Numbered from the stretch's first letter, positions 26,869 through 36,380 are shown. The stretch is 64,000 nucleotides of DNA from Sulfurimonas sp. (GCF_029027405.1 NZ_CP093396.1:2119497-2183496); one strand, 5' to 3'. Notes: generated by a model from the letters alone, not told the origin. Made by a program: numbers and translations.

Positions 26869-28072
26869 GCCTAATGCAGTTATGCTTTTCGCCTAATCGA
26901 AGAGTAAATTTTTTGTTTAGAGATTTCACAACAATAAAATCATCAATGATTTCAAAAATTGCAGGATTATCATAGCCATCAATTACTTTGTAGATTGCAG
27001 GAAATTTTTTAAATCCATCGCTTATATCAAATTTGAAATATGTAAATTCTTTATCTCTAAATATTGTTTCCGGTTTAAGCTCTTTAGCACCAGAAATACT
27101 TTTTAAATCAAATTCAGTTTCTGTCATATCCACATATATTTTTTTAAGAGAAAAATTTGCTTTAAACTCTCCAGTCTTTTCAATTGTAATATATGAACCA
27201 TCTAGTTCTAGTTGCCATTTTTTTGACAACTTATGAATTTTAATAATATTTTCAAACATTGTGAAATTCATATTTACTTTGTCATGCAAAGTATCAACTG
27301 TAAAAAACTTAGGAATATTAAACTCTTTATCAAATTTGAAATATGTGTATTCTTTGTCATTAAATATTGATTGAAGTTGAAAATCTTTTTTAAATTTATA
27401 ATCAAATTGAATTTTTGTTATATTAAAATTTTTTAGATTTTTTGTCTTTTTCTCTTTTATAAGATTTAATTTTTGTTTATACTTTTTTATCTCCTTGCGG
27501 AGTTTTGATATCTTTTGATCTTTCACATCAAAATCATCTAAATAATTTGCAGTTGGTATCTTTCCATTTTTAGTTATATATACTGTGCTGTTTGGAATTT
27601 TGGCACTATCAGTGCCAATAGAATAAAGATAAAAATTATATACTCTTCCACTTTGACCAAAAATTGTTAATGTTGTATCTGTACCAATATATCCAGCTGT
27701 GATAGTAAAAGTATTATTTATGTTGTATTTGAAGTCTATACCTTTTGAAAACTCAATTTTAAAGGCTGCTGGATTACCATTTTTTTTACTTACAGGTATT
27801 TCACCCTTTGGTAATATTACCGTTGTTTGTCCTAAAATTCTTGTTCTAATTTTCATTAGATTTTTTGGACTATATTTATATGAAATTATTGCATCGTTGG
27901 TTGGCTTAGTTAAATATACTTTTTGTAAGCTATCTAAATCTATAATATTTCCGATGGAGCTTTGCATTATTTCAGAACTTATATCTTCAACTTTTGTAGT
28001 TTTTTCAGATATAAAATCTTCAAAGGCAAAAATATTTATTGATATTACTATGATTAAAAAGATTTTTTTCAT
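26855..28072 (-). CDS. virB9: VirB9-type protein with a duplicated CagX-like C-terminal domain
   Basis: The 405-aa outer-membrane core protein has a signal peptide (1-16), an N-terminal VirB9 domain to about residue 190, and a short coiled linker. Then come two similar domains of about 90 residues. Both share the core DKEYTYFKFD / DKEFTYFKFD, the FTV-type strand and an I-KI-LSKKW / VVKSLNKKFTLRL ending. Ordinary VirB9 has one such domain, which holds VirB7 and VirB10. The protein is longer than usual (about 270-300 aa) by one domain. It overlaps virB8 by 4 bp. Confidence 0.85.
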   Translation of the reverse strand: MKKIFLIIVISINIFAFEDFISEKTTKVEDISSEIMQSSIGNIIDLDSLQKVYLTKPTNDAIISYKYSPKNLMKIRTRILGQTTVILPKGEIPVSKKNGNPAAFKIEFSKGIDFKYNINNTFTITAGYIGTDTTLTIFGQSGRVYNFYLYSIGTDSAKIPNSTVYITKNGKIPTANYLDDFDVKDQKISKLRKEIKKYKQKLNLIKEKKTKNLKNFNITKIQFDYKFKKDFQLQSIFNDKEYTYFKFDKEFNIPKFFTVDTLHDKVNMNFTMFENIIKIHKLSKKWQLELDGSYITIEKTGEFKANFSLKKIYVDMTETEFDLKSISGAKELKPETIFRDKEFTYFKFDISDGFKKFPAIYKVIDGYDNPAIFEIIDDFIVVKSLNKKFTLRLGEKHNCIRLEDD

Positions 28073-28728
28073 TTTTTATGTCCTTGATTTAAAGTAGTGA
28101 TTGCGTAGCCAATAATATTGGTACCCAATGGATTTAAAGTTAAGTTTTCAGTGCTAATTTTTTGATTTATAAAGTTGTATCTAACAGTCACTTTAAACCA
28201 TCTCTTTAGTGGAACTGTTCCATCTGCATACTCGTCGATAAGGCTATACTCTGCTATAGCTATGTACTCATTTGCTTGTGGTTCAAAAAGAACATCAGAA
28301 ATAGATTTGATTTTGCATTTTCTTTTAAAACCTTCTAGTTTCCACAATCCTTTATTAGCTTGATAACTATTTAAAAAAGTCTTATAAATGCTATCGTTGC
28401 TTTTTAATCTAACTATCTGCGTATATCTTCTTACTTCATCTATCTGGTTAATATTTTCTCGTGCAATTATGTAGCCTTCAATTTCATTATGAAGTAAAGC
28501 CTTGTTGCTCAAAATTGTTGCATTGGCTTTTTTTACTACAACATAATTTTCTTGAGAAGATTTAAACTCTACAAAAAAAACTTCTTTTTCTTTTAGTGGA
28601 AACAGTGTCGCTATTGAAATAGCCTCAATTATTACAACAAGTACAAGAGCAAATATTACTTTCATTAAAATGACTGGTAGCTCTTGTAATGCCTTCTGTG
28701 ATTCTAAGCCTTCTGATTTTTCTTTCAT
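28069..28728 (-). CDS. virB8: VirB8-type inner-membrane protein
   Basis: The start is placed at the ATG at 28728, 2 bp after the virB7 stop, with AAAGGG upstream. The longer frame from 28770 would only read virB7 sequence in another frame. The 219-aa product has one membrane helix (about residues 20-42) and a periplasmic VirB8 domain that ends in the strand pattern NFINQKISTENLTLNPLG. VirB8 nucleates the inner-membrane complex. Confidence 0.88.
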   Translation of the reverse strand: MKEKSEGLESQKALQELPVILMKVIFALVLVVIIEAISIATLFPLKEKEVFFVEFKSSQENYVVVKKANATILSNKALLHNEIEGYIIARENINQIDEVRRYTQIVRLKSNDSIYKTFLNSYQANKGLWKLEGFKRKCKIKSISDVLFEPQANEYIAIAEYSLIDEYADGTVPLKRWFKVTVRYNFINQKISTENLTLNPLGTNIIGYAITTLNQGHKK

Positions 28729-28730
28729 TT

Positions 28731-28859
28731 TTATGCCCTTTTTACATATGTGACATTGTTTATTGCACAAGGCGATTCTTCAAGCTGTATAGCTTTGGAA
28801 GCACATCCACTAAAGACAACTGTTATTAAAATTAAAATTACTAAAATTACTATTCTCAT
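28731..28859 (-). CDS. virB7: VirB7-like lipoprotein (42 aa)
   Basis: A 42-codon frame from the ATG at 28859 encodes a hydrophobic signal (MRIVILVILILITVVFSGC) with a lipobox ending at Cys19, then a short mature part with one more Cys at residue 31. It lies exactly between virB6 and virB8, the standard place for virB7, ends 2 bp before the virB8 ATG, and has the size of VirB7 lipoproteins. VirB7 normally pairs with VirB9 at the outer membrane. It was below the size usually called by gene finders. Confidence 0.85.
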   Translation of the reverse strand: MRIVILVILILITVVFSGCASKAIQLEESPCAINNVTYVKRA

Positions 28860-28870
28860 CTTCTATTTCC

Positions 28871-29788
28871 TTATTTTCTAAATTTTGAATACAGCTCTTT
28901 TGATTTTTTTGCTGCATTTATTGAGTTCATCGCACCACTTTTAAACCCTTTTCCCGTATTCATACCTGGCGTTATTTGACCTCCCATACCACCACCATCA
29001 CTTGTAAGTGATGACATGATTCCGTTCGCAAATTCTGGTATCATACGAGTTAAAAATAGTAATACCCCCAAAGCTAGAATCACAAAAAACATTCCATCAA
29101 AATCTGTGCTAATAGATGCCGCTGATACTTTAGTTACATAGTAAATAAATATCATCATTATCGCCGATATTGGTCCGTAAAGAGCATAAGTGATAGTAGA
29201 GCGAAACCAACTACTAGATATATTTTTTGTTTTCTCAAATGCAAAAAGTGCGAGAGGGATAGGACCGGCTGTTAAAAATAGACCAGGAACTACAAATGAA
29301 ACAATATGAAATGTTCCTATTGCTAAATATAATAATCCAAGTTCTAATAAAGCTGCGACTGATAATATCAAATCTACTATATTCCAATCTGTCCAACTAA
29401 ATTCAAACCCATTATAAACTGTATCTTTCATACTTAAAAAGATTGTGTCTAGGGCAATAATATTATTAGTGCTTCCTTCATTGGCAATTGCTGTAATATA
29501 AGTTACAGTAAAATCTCTTATGATCATGATTGGATTCATTATATAATCTCTGTACATACCATAATCCATTACAATCATCATAATAATTGGGAAAATTAGA
29601 AATAATCTGATAAGATTTTTTTTACTTGTTTCTTCTTCGCCAAGAATTATTTTTATACCTATAAAAACAAGATATAAATTTATTACTGGGATAACAAAAG
29701 GTGTTAATGTGTCTTGAAACACACTATATATAGCATTACTAATTAATCTCAACGCCTCTTGGAACAAATATGACAACTTCTCAATCAT
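28871..29788 (-). CDS. virB6: VirB6/TrbL-type polytopic membrane protein
   Basis: The 305-aa protein has about six membrane segments (for example VIPVINLYLVFIGIKIIL and FFVILALGVLLFLTRM), a central loop, and a Gly/Met-rich tail (GGGMGGQITPGMNTGKG), all typical of VirB6/TrbL. It forms part of the inner-membrane translocation path. The start is 8 bp after the virB5 stop. Confidence 0.87.
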   Translation of the reverse strand: MIEKLSYLFQEALRLISNAIYSVFQDTLTPFVIPVINLYLVFIGIKIILGEEETSKKNLIRLFLIFPIIMMIVMDYGMYRDYIMNPIMIIRDFTVTYITAIANEGSTNNIIALDTIFLSMKDTVYNGFEFSWTDWNIVDLILSVAALLELGLLYLAIGTFHIVSFVVPGLFLTAGPIPLALFAFEKTKNISSSWFRSTITYALYGPISAIMMIFIYYVTKVSAASISTDFDGMFFVILALGVLLFLTRMIPEFANGIMSSLTSDGGGMGGQITPGMNTGKGFKSGAMNSINAAKKSKELYSKFRK

Positions 29789-29796
29789 GTTAAATC

Positions 29797-30810
29797 CTAG
29801 AACCTAAAGCCAACACCCAATGCATTAGCTCTTTTCAAACTATTGTATTTTGATGTGTCTCTTTTGTAAGGAATGTTTTTTAAATCCTCTTGTATCTTTT
29901 TTTGATTGTCAACTAATCGTGCTAAATATGCAGGATTATTTATATTTTTAATATGAAGAGTTGCAATTGCATTTCTGTATCTAAGAGCAGATTTATATTC
30001 TTTGTTGAGGATATTTAATATCTCAAGCAATATTAAATTAGATGTTTGTGTCTGCTGCATTAAATCATCGCTACTCTCTATGTATTGAGTAAAAGATTTT
30101 AATCTTTTTATATTCTTTTCTCTTTTATATTTTTGTTGAGCAGTAGGATGAAAAAAACTATTATAATTTTCTTGTACATTGGCAAAAGAATCCTGTTTAA
30201 TATCATCTTTTGTTTGTCTCTCTAACTTTTCTAAATATTTAGATATTAATAGACTTTGATTTATTTTTTTATCATCTACTTTTGTAGCCATCATCGCTTT
30301 AAAATCATTAAGATTTGTTTTGTCTAAAGCTTTTCTAAAAGTATATAATTCAATCTCTAACTCTTTAAGTTTTTGTTTTCCACCCATCCGCTCAATTATC
30401 TCATCATCAGCAACTTTAAAATAAGCTCTTATTTTTTCAGAAATATCATCATACATTAAGCCACCTGACCCACCTCCTATTGAACTTCTTTTAATAGACC
30501 ATAACGATTTGATTTCGGTGTTACGCATTGCATCAGTTAAAGTTTCCATACTTTCCAACATATTACCCATAACATTTTCTAAATTGTCTTTAGCATTGTA
30601 TATATTTTTTTTTGTTTCATCTATTACTGTTCTTATTCCACCTAAAGTTTTAATCTGCGTAGTTATCAAATCAATTTGTTTAGTAACTTGTGTGATTTGT
30701 TGCATATAATAAGCATAAGAACCGGGGTCAGAAACTATATCCCCAGCTCCGCCTACTCCAAACAAATTTATATTTAATAAAATTGTGAGTAATATACTTT
30801 TCTTAATCAT
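29797..30810 (-). CDS. virB5: VirB5/TrbJ-type pilus protein
   Basis: The 337-aa protein has a signal peptide (about residues 1-20) followed by the VirB5/TrbJ-like opening GGAGDIVSDPGSYAYYMQQI and a long helical region. VirB5 is a minor pilin at the pilus tip. The start overlaps the virB4 stop by 8 bp. The length is more than the ~220 aa of Agrobacterium VirB5 but fits the TrbJ-like group. Confidence 0.8.
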   Translation of the reverse strand: MIKKSILLTILLNINLFGVGGAGDIVSDPGSYAYYMQQITQVTKQIDLITTQIKTLGGIRTVIDETKKNIYNAKDNLENVMGNMLESMETLTDAMRNTEIKSLWSIKRSSIGGGSGGLMYDDISEKIRAYFKVADDEIIERMGGKQKLKELEIELYTFRKALDKTNLNDFKAMMATKVDDKKINQSLLISKYLEKLERQTKDDIKQDSFANVQENYNSFFHPTAQQKYKREKNIKRLKSFTQYIESSDDLMQQTQTSNLILLEILNILNKEYKSALRYRNAIATLHIKNINNPAYLARLVDNQKKIQEDLKNIPYKRDTSKYNSLKRANALGVGFRF

Positions 30811-33139
30811 TTAAATACCTCTCTTTCCAGTTTGTTGGGAATTTCTTCTTTAATCTATCTAGTTTTAAAACAGCAACTGTTGAACTGTTGAATATATTTA
30901 AGTATTTTCCTAACGATGATAAATCTACATTTAGTTGCACAGAACCACCAGTATTTACTCTTTTTAAGAGTGGTTTTCTTTTATTTGTTTGAGTTTTTAT
31001 ATAGTTAAATTCTTCACTTGTGAGGTTGAGTATTTTTTTAGCTTCTTCTATTATTAAAGTGTCAGGAAATAATATAAAGTTGGCTATTGATGAGCCAATT
31101 ATTTTTCTTCCTGCTTCCGTATCTAAAAAAAGACTCAAGCTTTGCCCCATTAAAATAGCTATGCCATCTTTTTTTCTTATTTCTAAGATTATCTCTACAA
31201 CTTTTTTACCAAAATCTATATTTGCCAGGTAATCAGGTATTTCATCTATTACAACAATAGATGGGGAAGTAGTTTCAGAAACAATCATTTTTAATCTATG
31301 AAATATGTAATAACTTATGAGTGTTGGAGCTTTTTTATTATGAAATACGCTATCCATATTAAAAGCTGATATTTGTGTTGAAAAATCTAAGCTGTCTTTG
31401 GTAGCACTAAAAAATCTTTTATTTGCTCCAGTTGACCATATCTCTAAATTTGCTTTTAAACTGTCCTCTTCATTAGTTCCTGGTATTGCAATTACAAACT
31501 CTTTTAAATTTCTTTGTGCTTTTGGTAGATGCTCGTAAACTTGACTCAATGCATCATCAATATCTTTTATATCTTTTGCACTATTCTTTCCACTCATAAT
31601 TTGAAAAAATGAATTTAAAAACTCTCTATTGATATCATTGTCTTCTAGTTGCAGAGGATTAAGAGAGATGTCTCCTTCAAACTTTGAATAACTTCCGTCC
31701 ATGAACTCTGTAAAAACTTTCATACCTTGTAACTTGTCAAAATATAGTTGTTTCATATTTGGATATTTCAATGCCATCATGCACAAAAAAGTTATAAGTG
31801 TAGTCTTACCAGATGATGAACCACCGATAACAACTGTATTGCCAAGAGCTTGAGCGTTGGTACTCTCATGAAAAATAAAATCATAGTTTGTACTTTGAGA
31901 AGTTAAAAATTTTGTTAAACTCTCATTTCCCCAACTGCATCTATCATCACCTTGAGCAACAGTTGTAAAAGTTATCATTGAGCTGATGTTTGTAGATATA
32001 AGATGTCTTTTTGTTGCGTTATATCCTGCATAATCAGGCAGAGAAGACCAATACAGTGGTTCAATATTTTCAGTTTCTATATAAGAGCGATATCCATACC
32101 CATCTATAATATTCTTAATATTTTCAACATCATATTCTAATCTATTTAAATCACTGTTTTTTATTTGTATTGAAAATGAATAATTAAACAAAGAAATAAC
32201 ACTTCGCTCAATTGCTTGTCTAATATCATCTATTTCATCATACGCTAGAGAATTTGATGAGTCAGTATTGTTTTGTAAAATATTTAATTTTTTTTGAATA
32301 ACAGCAAGTGCTTTATCTTTTGGAAATTTTTGAAAAGATTGGTATATTGTAAATACAGCTTTATAGCTCATAAGTTCTTCTATTAAAAGTTCATCAAATT
32401 TTTCATTATCAAAAAGTTGTATAGAAACCCATTTGCTGTAAATATTAATATTATTTTCGTAGATCATATAATCTTTATCTTTTGGAAATTTCAATGTCAT
32501 ACCAGGTAGTATATTTGTTAAACTTTTATTTTGTGGAATTTTTTGATTTGTGCTTTTTCCGTTTATGTAACTAGAAAAAAATGAAACCAATTCTTCATTC
32601 TTTAATATGTATGGTTCAAAATCACTAAGTTGTGCCTCTATTTTTTTACTATTGTCTAATACTTTTGATTTTTTGATTTTTTGGTTCGTTGATAAATTTT
32701 GAGATAGTTGTGTCATTATTGATAAATCAAGAAGTGAAGAATTTGAAATAACTATATAATGATATGTTTTATAGCTTTTTTGAAAATTTTCATTCCACTT
32801 TTTTGTAATAATGTCTTGATACTTTTTAGAATTATTTATGTAACTGTTGTTAATATCTACTTCTCTTACAGAATGTGTTGTTACATTAATATCATCATCA
32901 ATCATTTGCAATAGTTCTGTTCTTATATTGAAATACTCTTCTATTTTTGTAATGTCGAGTCCACTATATTCTTTGCCTCTTAATTTTAAAACTCTTACAA
33001 AGTTACTATTTTTTGTTAATATTAAACTGTCTTCTTCTCTATCAAGTTCTAAAAATGGATTCATTTTTTCCCATGTAGTTTGAGCTTGAATTTTAGTAGT
33101 CAATAATTTAATTACTGTAGATATTATATTATGAGACAT
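30803..33139 (-). CDS. virB4: VirB4-type ATPase
   Basis: The start is placed at the ATG at 33139, 5-6 bases after AAAGGAA; the ATG at 33166 lacks such a site. The 778-aa protein shows Walker A GGSSSGKT (about residue 445) with the following LYFDKLQGMKVF region, Walker B SIVVIDEIPDYL, and the C-terminal NFILFPDTLI pattern of VirB4. It powers pilus and channel assembly in the inner membrane. It overlaps virB3 by 11 bp. Confidence 0.93.
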   Translation of the reverse strand: MSHNIISTVIKLLTTKIQAQTTWEKMNPFLELDREEDSLILTKNSNFVRVLKLRGKEYSGLDITKIEEYFNIRTELLQMIDDDINVTTHSVREVDINNSYINNSKKYQDIITKKWNENFQKSYKTYHYIVISNSSLLDLSIMTQLSQNLSTNQKIKKSKVLDNSKKIEAQLSDFEPYILKNEELVSFFSSYINGKSTNQKIPQNKSLTNILPGMTLKFPKDKDYMIYENNINIYSKWVSIQLFDNEKFDELLIEELMSYKAVFTIYQSFQKFPKDKALAVIQKKLNILQNNTDSSNSLAYDEIDDIRQAIERSVISLFNYSFSIQIKNSDLNRLEYDVENIKNIIDGYGYRSYIETENIEPLYWSSLPDYAGYNATKRHLISTNISSMITFTTVAQGDDRCSWGNESLTKFLTSQSTNYDFIFHESTNAQALGNTVVIGGSSSGKTTLITFLCMMALKYPNMKQLYFDKLQGMKVFTEFMDGSYSKFEGDISLNPLQLEDNDINREFLNSFFQIMSGKNSAKDIKDIDDALSQVYEHLPKAQRNLKEFVIAIPGTNEEDSLKANLEIWSTGANKRFFSATKDSLDFSTQISAFNMDSVFHNKKAPTLISYYIFHRLKMIVSETTSPSIVVIDEIPDYLANIDFGKKVVEIILEIRKKDGIAILMGQSLSLFLDTEAGRKIIGSSIANFILFPDTLIIEEAKKILNLTSEEFNYIKTQTNKRKPLLKRVNTGGSVQLNVDLSSLGKYLNIFNSSTVAVLKLDRLKKKFPTNWKERYLND

Positions 33140-33419
33140 AGCAATTTCCTTTAAAATTTCCTGCATTTATCGTTGATTTTATTTTAATAAATAGTATGAG
33201 TTTTATCATTATGAAATCTGGGTTTATTTTTGACTTTAAAAGTATGATTCCATATAAAACTAAGACAGTAGGAAGAGTCACTGCTATTGCTATCATTACA
33301 TTTGAAAATATAAGGGTGATATCAAATAATACTAATGAAACAACGGCAATAACAAGCCAACCTAATATACTAATGCCGTTAAGTATATTAGGTGCAGTAA
33401 TTATTCTATAGTTTTTCAT
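33129..33419 (-). CDS. virB3: VirB3-type membrane protein
   Basis: The 96-aa protein opens with a polar stretch (MKNYRIITAPNILNGI) and has two membrane helices (about residues 18-33 and 39-60). Size, topology and place between virB2 and virB4 match VirB3. Sequence conservation in this family is weak, so context carries much of the call. Confidence 0.82.
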   Translation of the reverse strand: MKNYRIITAPNILNGISILGWLVIAVVSLVLFDITLIFSNVMIAIAVTLPTVLVLYGIILLKSKINPDFIMIKLILFIKIKSTINAGNFKGNCYVS

Positions 33420-33422
33420 CGC

Positions 33423-33695
33423 TTATCCAAAAATAGCAGCTATTGAACTGGAAACGAGGATTAATACACCACCTTTCATTATTTGAATCAATCTTTCTTT
33501 CTGCTTTTCATCGTTTTGACCAAACATGTAACTGTAACCAACAAAAACGAGAGCTAATGTCATTATTATTGCCACAAACTTGCCTGTTAAAGCTACTGTT
33601 ATTGATTCTGTAGGCTCTATCGCATTTTCAATATCAATAGTTGCTGCATATATTTTGCTCATAAATGTCATGAATAAAAAATAAATTTTTAACAT
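33423..33695 (-). CDS. virB2: VirB2/TrbC-type major pilin
   Basis: The 90-aa protein has a signal peptide with cleavage expected after KIYA (about residue 17), then two membrane helices (about 38-58 and 72-88) separated by a short charged loop (GQNDEKQKERLIQIMKGG). This is the TrbC/VirB2 layout. It is the first gene of the virB cluster. Confidence 0.88.
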   Translation of the reverse strand: MLKIYFLFMTFMSKIYAATIDIENAIEPTESITVALTGKFVAIIMTLALVFVGYSYMFGQNDEKQKERLIQIMKGGVLILVSSSIAAIFG

Positions 33696-34088
33696 TTAAA
33701 CAACCTCTTCTTCAATATCTTCATCTCTTTCAATTTTTAAGTAATATCTAACTTCTTCCTTCTTTTTATTTTTACCTATAGTTGGATTCTTTGCATCTAT
33801 AAATACAGTTAAATTATTTATGCGTAGAGTATCTTCACCGACAAGTGCTTTTAATTCATCTTTAAGCAGTAGTTTTGGTTCTAAGAGTTTTTGATTTGAG
33901 TAAACAATAAAATCACAACCAACATTTTTCTTTTGTTGTTGATCATATATATTCGTTGCACATTTGATTGCTTTTAATTTTTTTGTTGTTGGGTCTGTAG
34001 TGAATTTTACACCAGCACCACAAACTGGACAATTATATGCTTTTTTTTGCTCATTACCTTGCTCATTACTTATCTCTTTGCTCATCAT
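33696..34088 (-). CDS. Zinc-ribbon protein at the head of the T4SS operon
   Basis: The 130-aa soluble protein has a CPVCG knuckle near residue 19 and further cysteines (about 42 and 57, in KCATNI and GCDFIVY), the pattern of the small zinc ribbons found in topoisomerase C-termini. The rest is Lys/Glu-rich. It abuts the virB2 start. It may bind nucleic acid; the role is unknown. Confidence 0.6.
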   Translation of the reverse strand: MMSKEISNEQGNEQKKAYNCPVCGAGVKFTTDPTTKKLKAIKCATNIYDQQQKKNVGCDFIVYSNQKLLEPKLLLKDELKALVGEDTLRINNLTVFIDAKNPTIGKNKKKEEVRYYLKIERDEDIEEEVV

Positions 34089-34113
34089 CTTTACCTTTTT
34101 TTTTAATTACTTT

Positions 34114-34431
34114 TTAGTTAAAGCAACTTATATCTTTTAAACTCGCTAGTACATTATTCATAATAACTGAGTCACTAATTGTTGTTTTTTTCTCTCCTTT
34201 ATTCATAGATTTAATCATATTCTTTACTGTATCAATCATATTTTTATAGTAATTTGGTGCATATACACACTTAAGTCTGCAAGACACTTTTATACTTTCT
34301 GAAACATAATTATCATAATTTTCATCTACCATAACCTTGTCATAATATATTTTGATAGCATTTCCAAAATCATCTTTATACTTTAACAATTCAGGATATA
34401 TTTTTACATTCACACTATATCTTTCATTCAT
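34114..34431 (-). CDS. Hypothetical 105-aa protein
   Basis: I do not recognise this protein. It has no signal or membrane segment and contains two cysteines close together (KVSCRLKCVYAPNYY) and one at the end. Its start overlaps the upstream wHTH gene by 8 bp, so the two are probably cotranslated. Confidence 0.6.
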   Translation of the reverse strand: MNERYSVNVKIYPELLKYKDDFGNAIKIYYDKVMVDENYDNYVSESIKVSCRLKCVYAPNYYKNMIDTVKNMIKSMNKGEKKTTISDSVIMNNVLASLKDISCFN

Positions 34432-35458
34432 TTTTTTTCCTTAGTGAATCCCAAATAATTGTAGATTCAAACTCTTCTTTGAATTTATCAAGAACTTCTT
34501 GTTCTTTATAGCTCAATCCCTTACTAGCTTCTAAAAATGCGTAATCGATTCTATTTGTTGTTTTATAACTTTTTATAAAAATATCAATAGCATTCGAAGG
34601 AGTTTTTGCATCTATTAAATCAGTAGAAATATTTTGTTGTTTAGGTGATTGTTCTGTTTCTATTTTTTTTCTTTCACTTTCTAGTAGACCAGCATAAAGT
34701 AAGTCTATACCATTAAATGTATTATTTTGTATCTGTTTTTTTATCGAGTTTTTATATCCACCAATATTTTTAATTTTACCTTCTGCAATTTTAGTTTTTA
34801 TCTTTTTAGTATTCATAATCCATTCGACAGTTTTATTTATATTTTCTACTGGTATTGTTACATTTGGACTTTCATCTTTTATCTCAACTTTCAATTTACT
34901 TGTTAAGCTTTCTAGTTGTGTTGCTAAATTATCTTTTGAAATGTTTCCTTCATTTGCAAGTTTTGTGATTAGTGATAGCTCTTTATTAATTTCATTTTCT
35001 GTTGGTTCTGTATCTTTAGTGTCATCATTAAAGTATTCATCAAATTCTTTTAGATATCGCTCTTTTGACCACTCCAAATCTACTACTGCATATGATTTAG
35101 TATTTATAATTTCCCTCTTAATTACTCCCAATTTTTCTAATTGTCCTTTAATATTTTTAACTGTCTGAATTGCATTTTTGATTTTCTTTTTTTTGTAAGC
35201 TATTTTTTCATCTGTTGTTAATGTCTGAAAATACTTATAATCTTTAGTATCACTATTTATAAGACCAAAGCCACCATAAAAAGCAATAGTTTTATTTGAA
35301 GCAAAACTATCTTTAGAGCGTGTTACATAATCGGCATGTGCAACAATCGCACTTAAAACTTTTAACTGTCCCGCATTTAAGTATCTAAAAAACCATGGTT
35401 CAAGCTGAACAGGTCTTGTTTTTGGTTTTAATATTTTTAAATATTTTATATTTACCAA
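34424..35458 (-). CDS. Winged-helix protein, possible replication initiator of the element
   Basis: The 344-aa protein opens with a Pro/Lys stretch and a region like the winged helix of plasmid or primosomal initiators (LNAGQLKVLSAIVAHADYV; IKGQLEKLGVIKREI). A middle low-complexity part follows, then a helical segment (KTKIAEGKIKNIGGYKN) seen in DnaD-like and helix-turn-helix replication proteins. ICEs often carry such genes for circular-form replication. The function is inferred. Confidence 0.55.
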   Translation of the reverse strand: MVNIKYLKILKPKTRPVQLEPWFFRYLNAGQLKVLSAIVAHADYVTRSKDSFASNKTIAFYGGFGLINSDTKDYKYFQTLTTDEKIAYKKKKIKNAIQTVKNIKGQLEKLGVIKREIINTKSYAVVDLEWSKERYLKEFDEYFNDDTKDTEPTENEINKELSLITKLANEGNISKDNLATQLESLTSKLKVEIKDESPNVTIPVENINKTVEWIMNTKKIKTKIAEGKIKNIGGYKNSIKKQIQNNTFNGIDLLYAGLLESERKKIETEQSPKQQNISTDLIDAKTPSNAIDIFIKSYKTTNRIDYAFLEASKGLSYKEQEVLDKFKEEFESTIIWDSLRKKNE

Positions 35459-35468
35459 ATTTCAATCC

Positions 35469-35906
35469 TCAACTAGCTAATGTATTTATTGCACTTTTTA
35501 AAGCAACTGGGTCGACTTTGTAAACAATCGAATCAACTTTATAATTTTGAAGATGATCATATATTTCATCTATGTTAAAAACTCTATTCTTTTTAGTAAC
35601 TTCAATAAATGGAACTAACCTAGCTCTTATTAGCTCTTCAAATTTTCTCATTGATATTGGAAATATTTTAATAATGTTTTTTTTTGATATATATGCTGGA
35701 GTCGTTGAGAAATTCTTTAATAAAAAAAGTTCTAAAGTGCTTGATAAAGCTTCTTGTGGATTAGTAGCACTTTCAAGATTTAAAATAAGTTGTTTTATCC
35801 AATTGTCATCTGCATGTAAAACAATTTTATCTATAATAGTTTCAGAAAGTTCAAATATTTGAAGATGTGTTTTTAAGTCTACTTGATTTTTATTTGCAAA
35901 TTTCAT
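35469..35906 (-). CDS. Putative DNA-binding protein with MerR-like helix-turn-helix
   Basis: The 145-aa protein has a helical N-terminal half and a C-terminal segment (ISMRKFEELIRARLVPFIEV then a basic turn and NIDEIYDHL) with the pattern of a MerR/excisionase-type winged helix. It sits between two other small DNA-binding candidates. No family was named with confidence. Confidence 0.5.
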   Translation of the reverse strand: MKFANKNQVDLKTHLQIFELSETIIDKIVLHADDNWIKQLILNLESATNPQEALSSTLELFLLKNFSTTPAYISKKNIIKIFPISMRKFEELIRARLVPFIEVTKKNRVFNIDEIYDHLQNYKVDSIVYKVDPVALKSAINTLAS

Positions 35907-35908
35907 AT

Positions 35909-36127
35909 TTAACCTTTTTGTTTAGATGCTTCTAAAGCCTTTTTAACATCTTCAAAGCTATATTTCCATCTTGCTATTTTAGTTTCTGGTGTTCTTACAT
36001 CAACTGCTGGGATTACCTTAGAGTTTCTTAATTTAACTATTGTTCCTGTTGAGAAATTAGAACTAAAATGTTCATTTAGAAAAACTACAAGTTGTTCTAT
36101 TTTTATTAGATTCGATGATTCTTTCAT
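35909..36127 (-). CDS. Small putative excisionase-like/DNA-binding protein
   Basis: The 72-aa product has a helix-turn-helix-like start (IKIEQLVVFLNEHFSSNFS) and a basic middle (IVKLRNSKVIPAVDVRTP) followed by FEDVKKALEA. Size and composition are like excisionases, but the match is not specific. It is separated by 2 bp from the next gene. Confidence 0.5.
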   Translation of the reverse strand: MKESSNLIKIEQLVVFLNEHFSSNFSTGTIVKLRNSKVIPAVDVRTPETKIARWKYSFEDVKKALEASKQKG

Positions 36128-36171
36128 ATTTATTAATCCTTTTTTCGATAGATAGACTTCTTTAGTTTTTT

Positions 36172-36306
36172 AATAAGTTTTTGTTTGGATGTTATTTCAT
36201 CTCTAACAAAATCATTTTTATGCTTATTAAAAGCTTCCCAACTCTTTAAATCAGTCTTTAAAAGTTTAATTTCAGACTTTATTTTTAAGATATATTCATT
36301 AATCAT
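36172..36306 (-). CDS. Short charged ORF (44 aa) with good ribosome site
   Basis: GAGGAA lies 5 bases before the ATG at 36306. The frame encodes a Lys/Glu-rich, probably coiled peptide (starts MINEYILKIKSEIKLLKTD) and stops at 36172. It would be the first gene of the leftward transfer operon, next to the repressor operator region. Small size keeps the confidence modest. Confidence 0.45.
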
Positions 36307-36380
36307 TAAAATTCCTCGTAGTTTATTTCATTACAATTTAATCTTTTAATTGGTATCCTAAAAGATTAAATCGTAAGAAT

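Noticed and set aside
28729..28770. VirB8 N-terminal extension (14 residues)
   Set aside because: This stretch is the 3' end of the virB7 frame, and the ATG at 28728 has the ribosome site.
33140..33166. VirB4 start at 33166
   Set aside because: No ribosome site precedes that ATG, and it would increase the overlap with virB3; the ATG at 33139 follows AAAGGAA.
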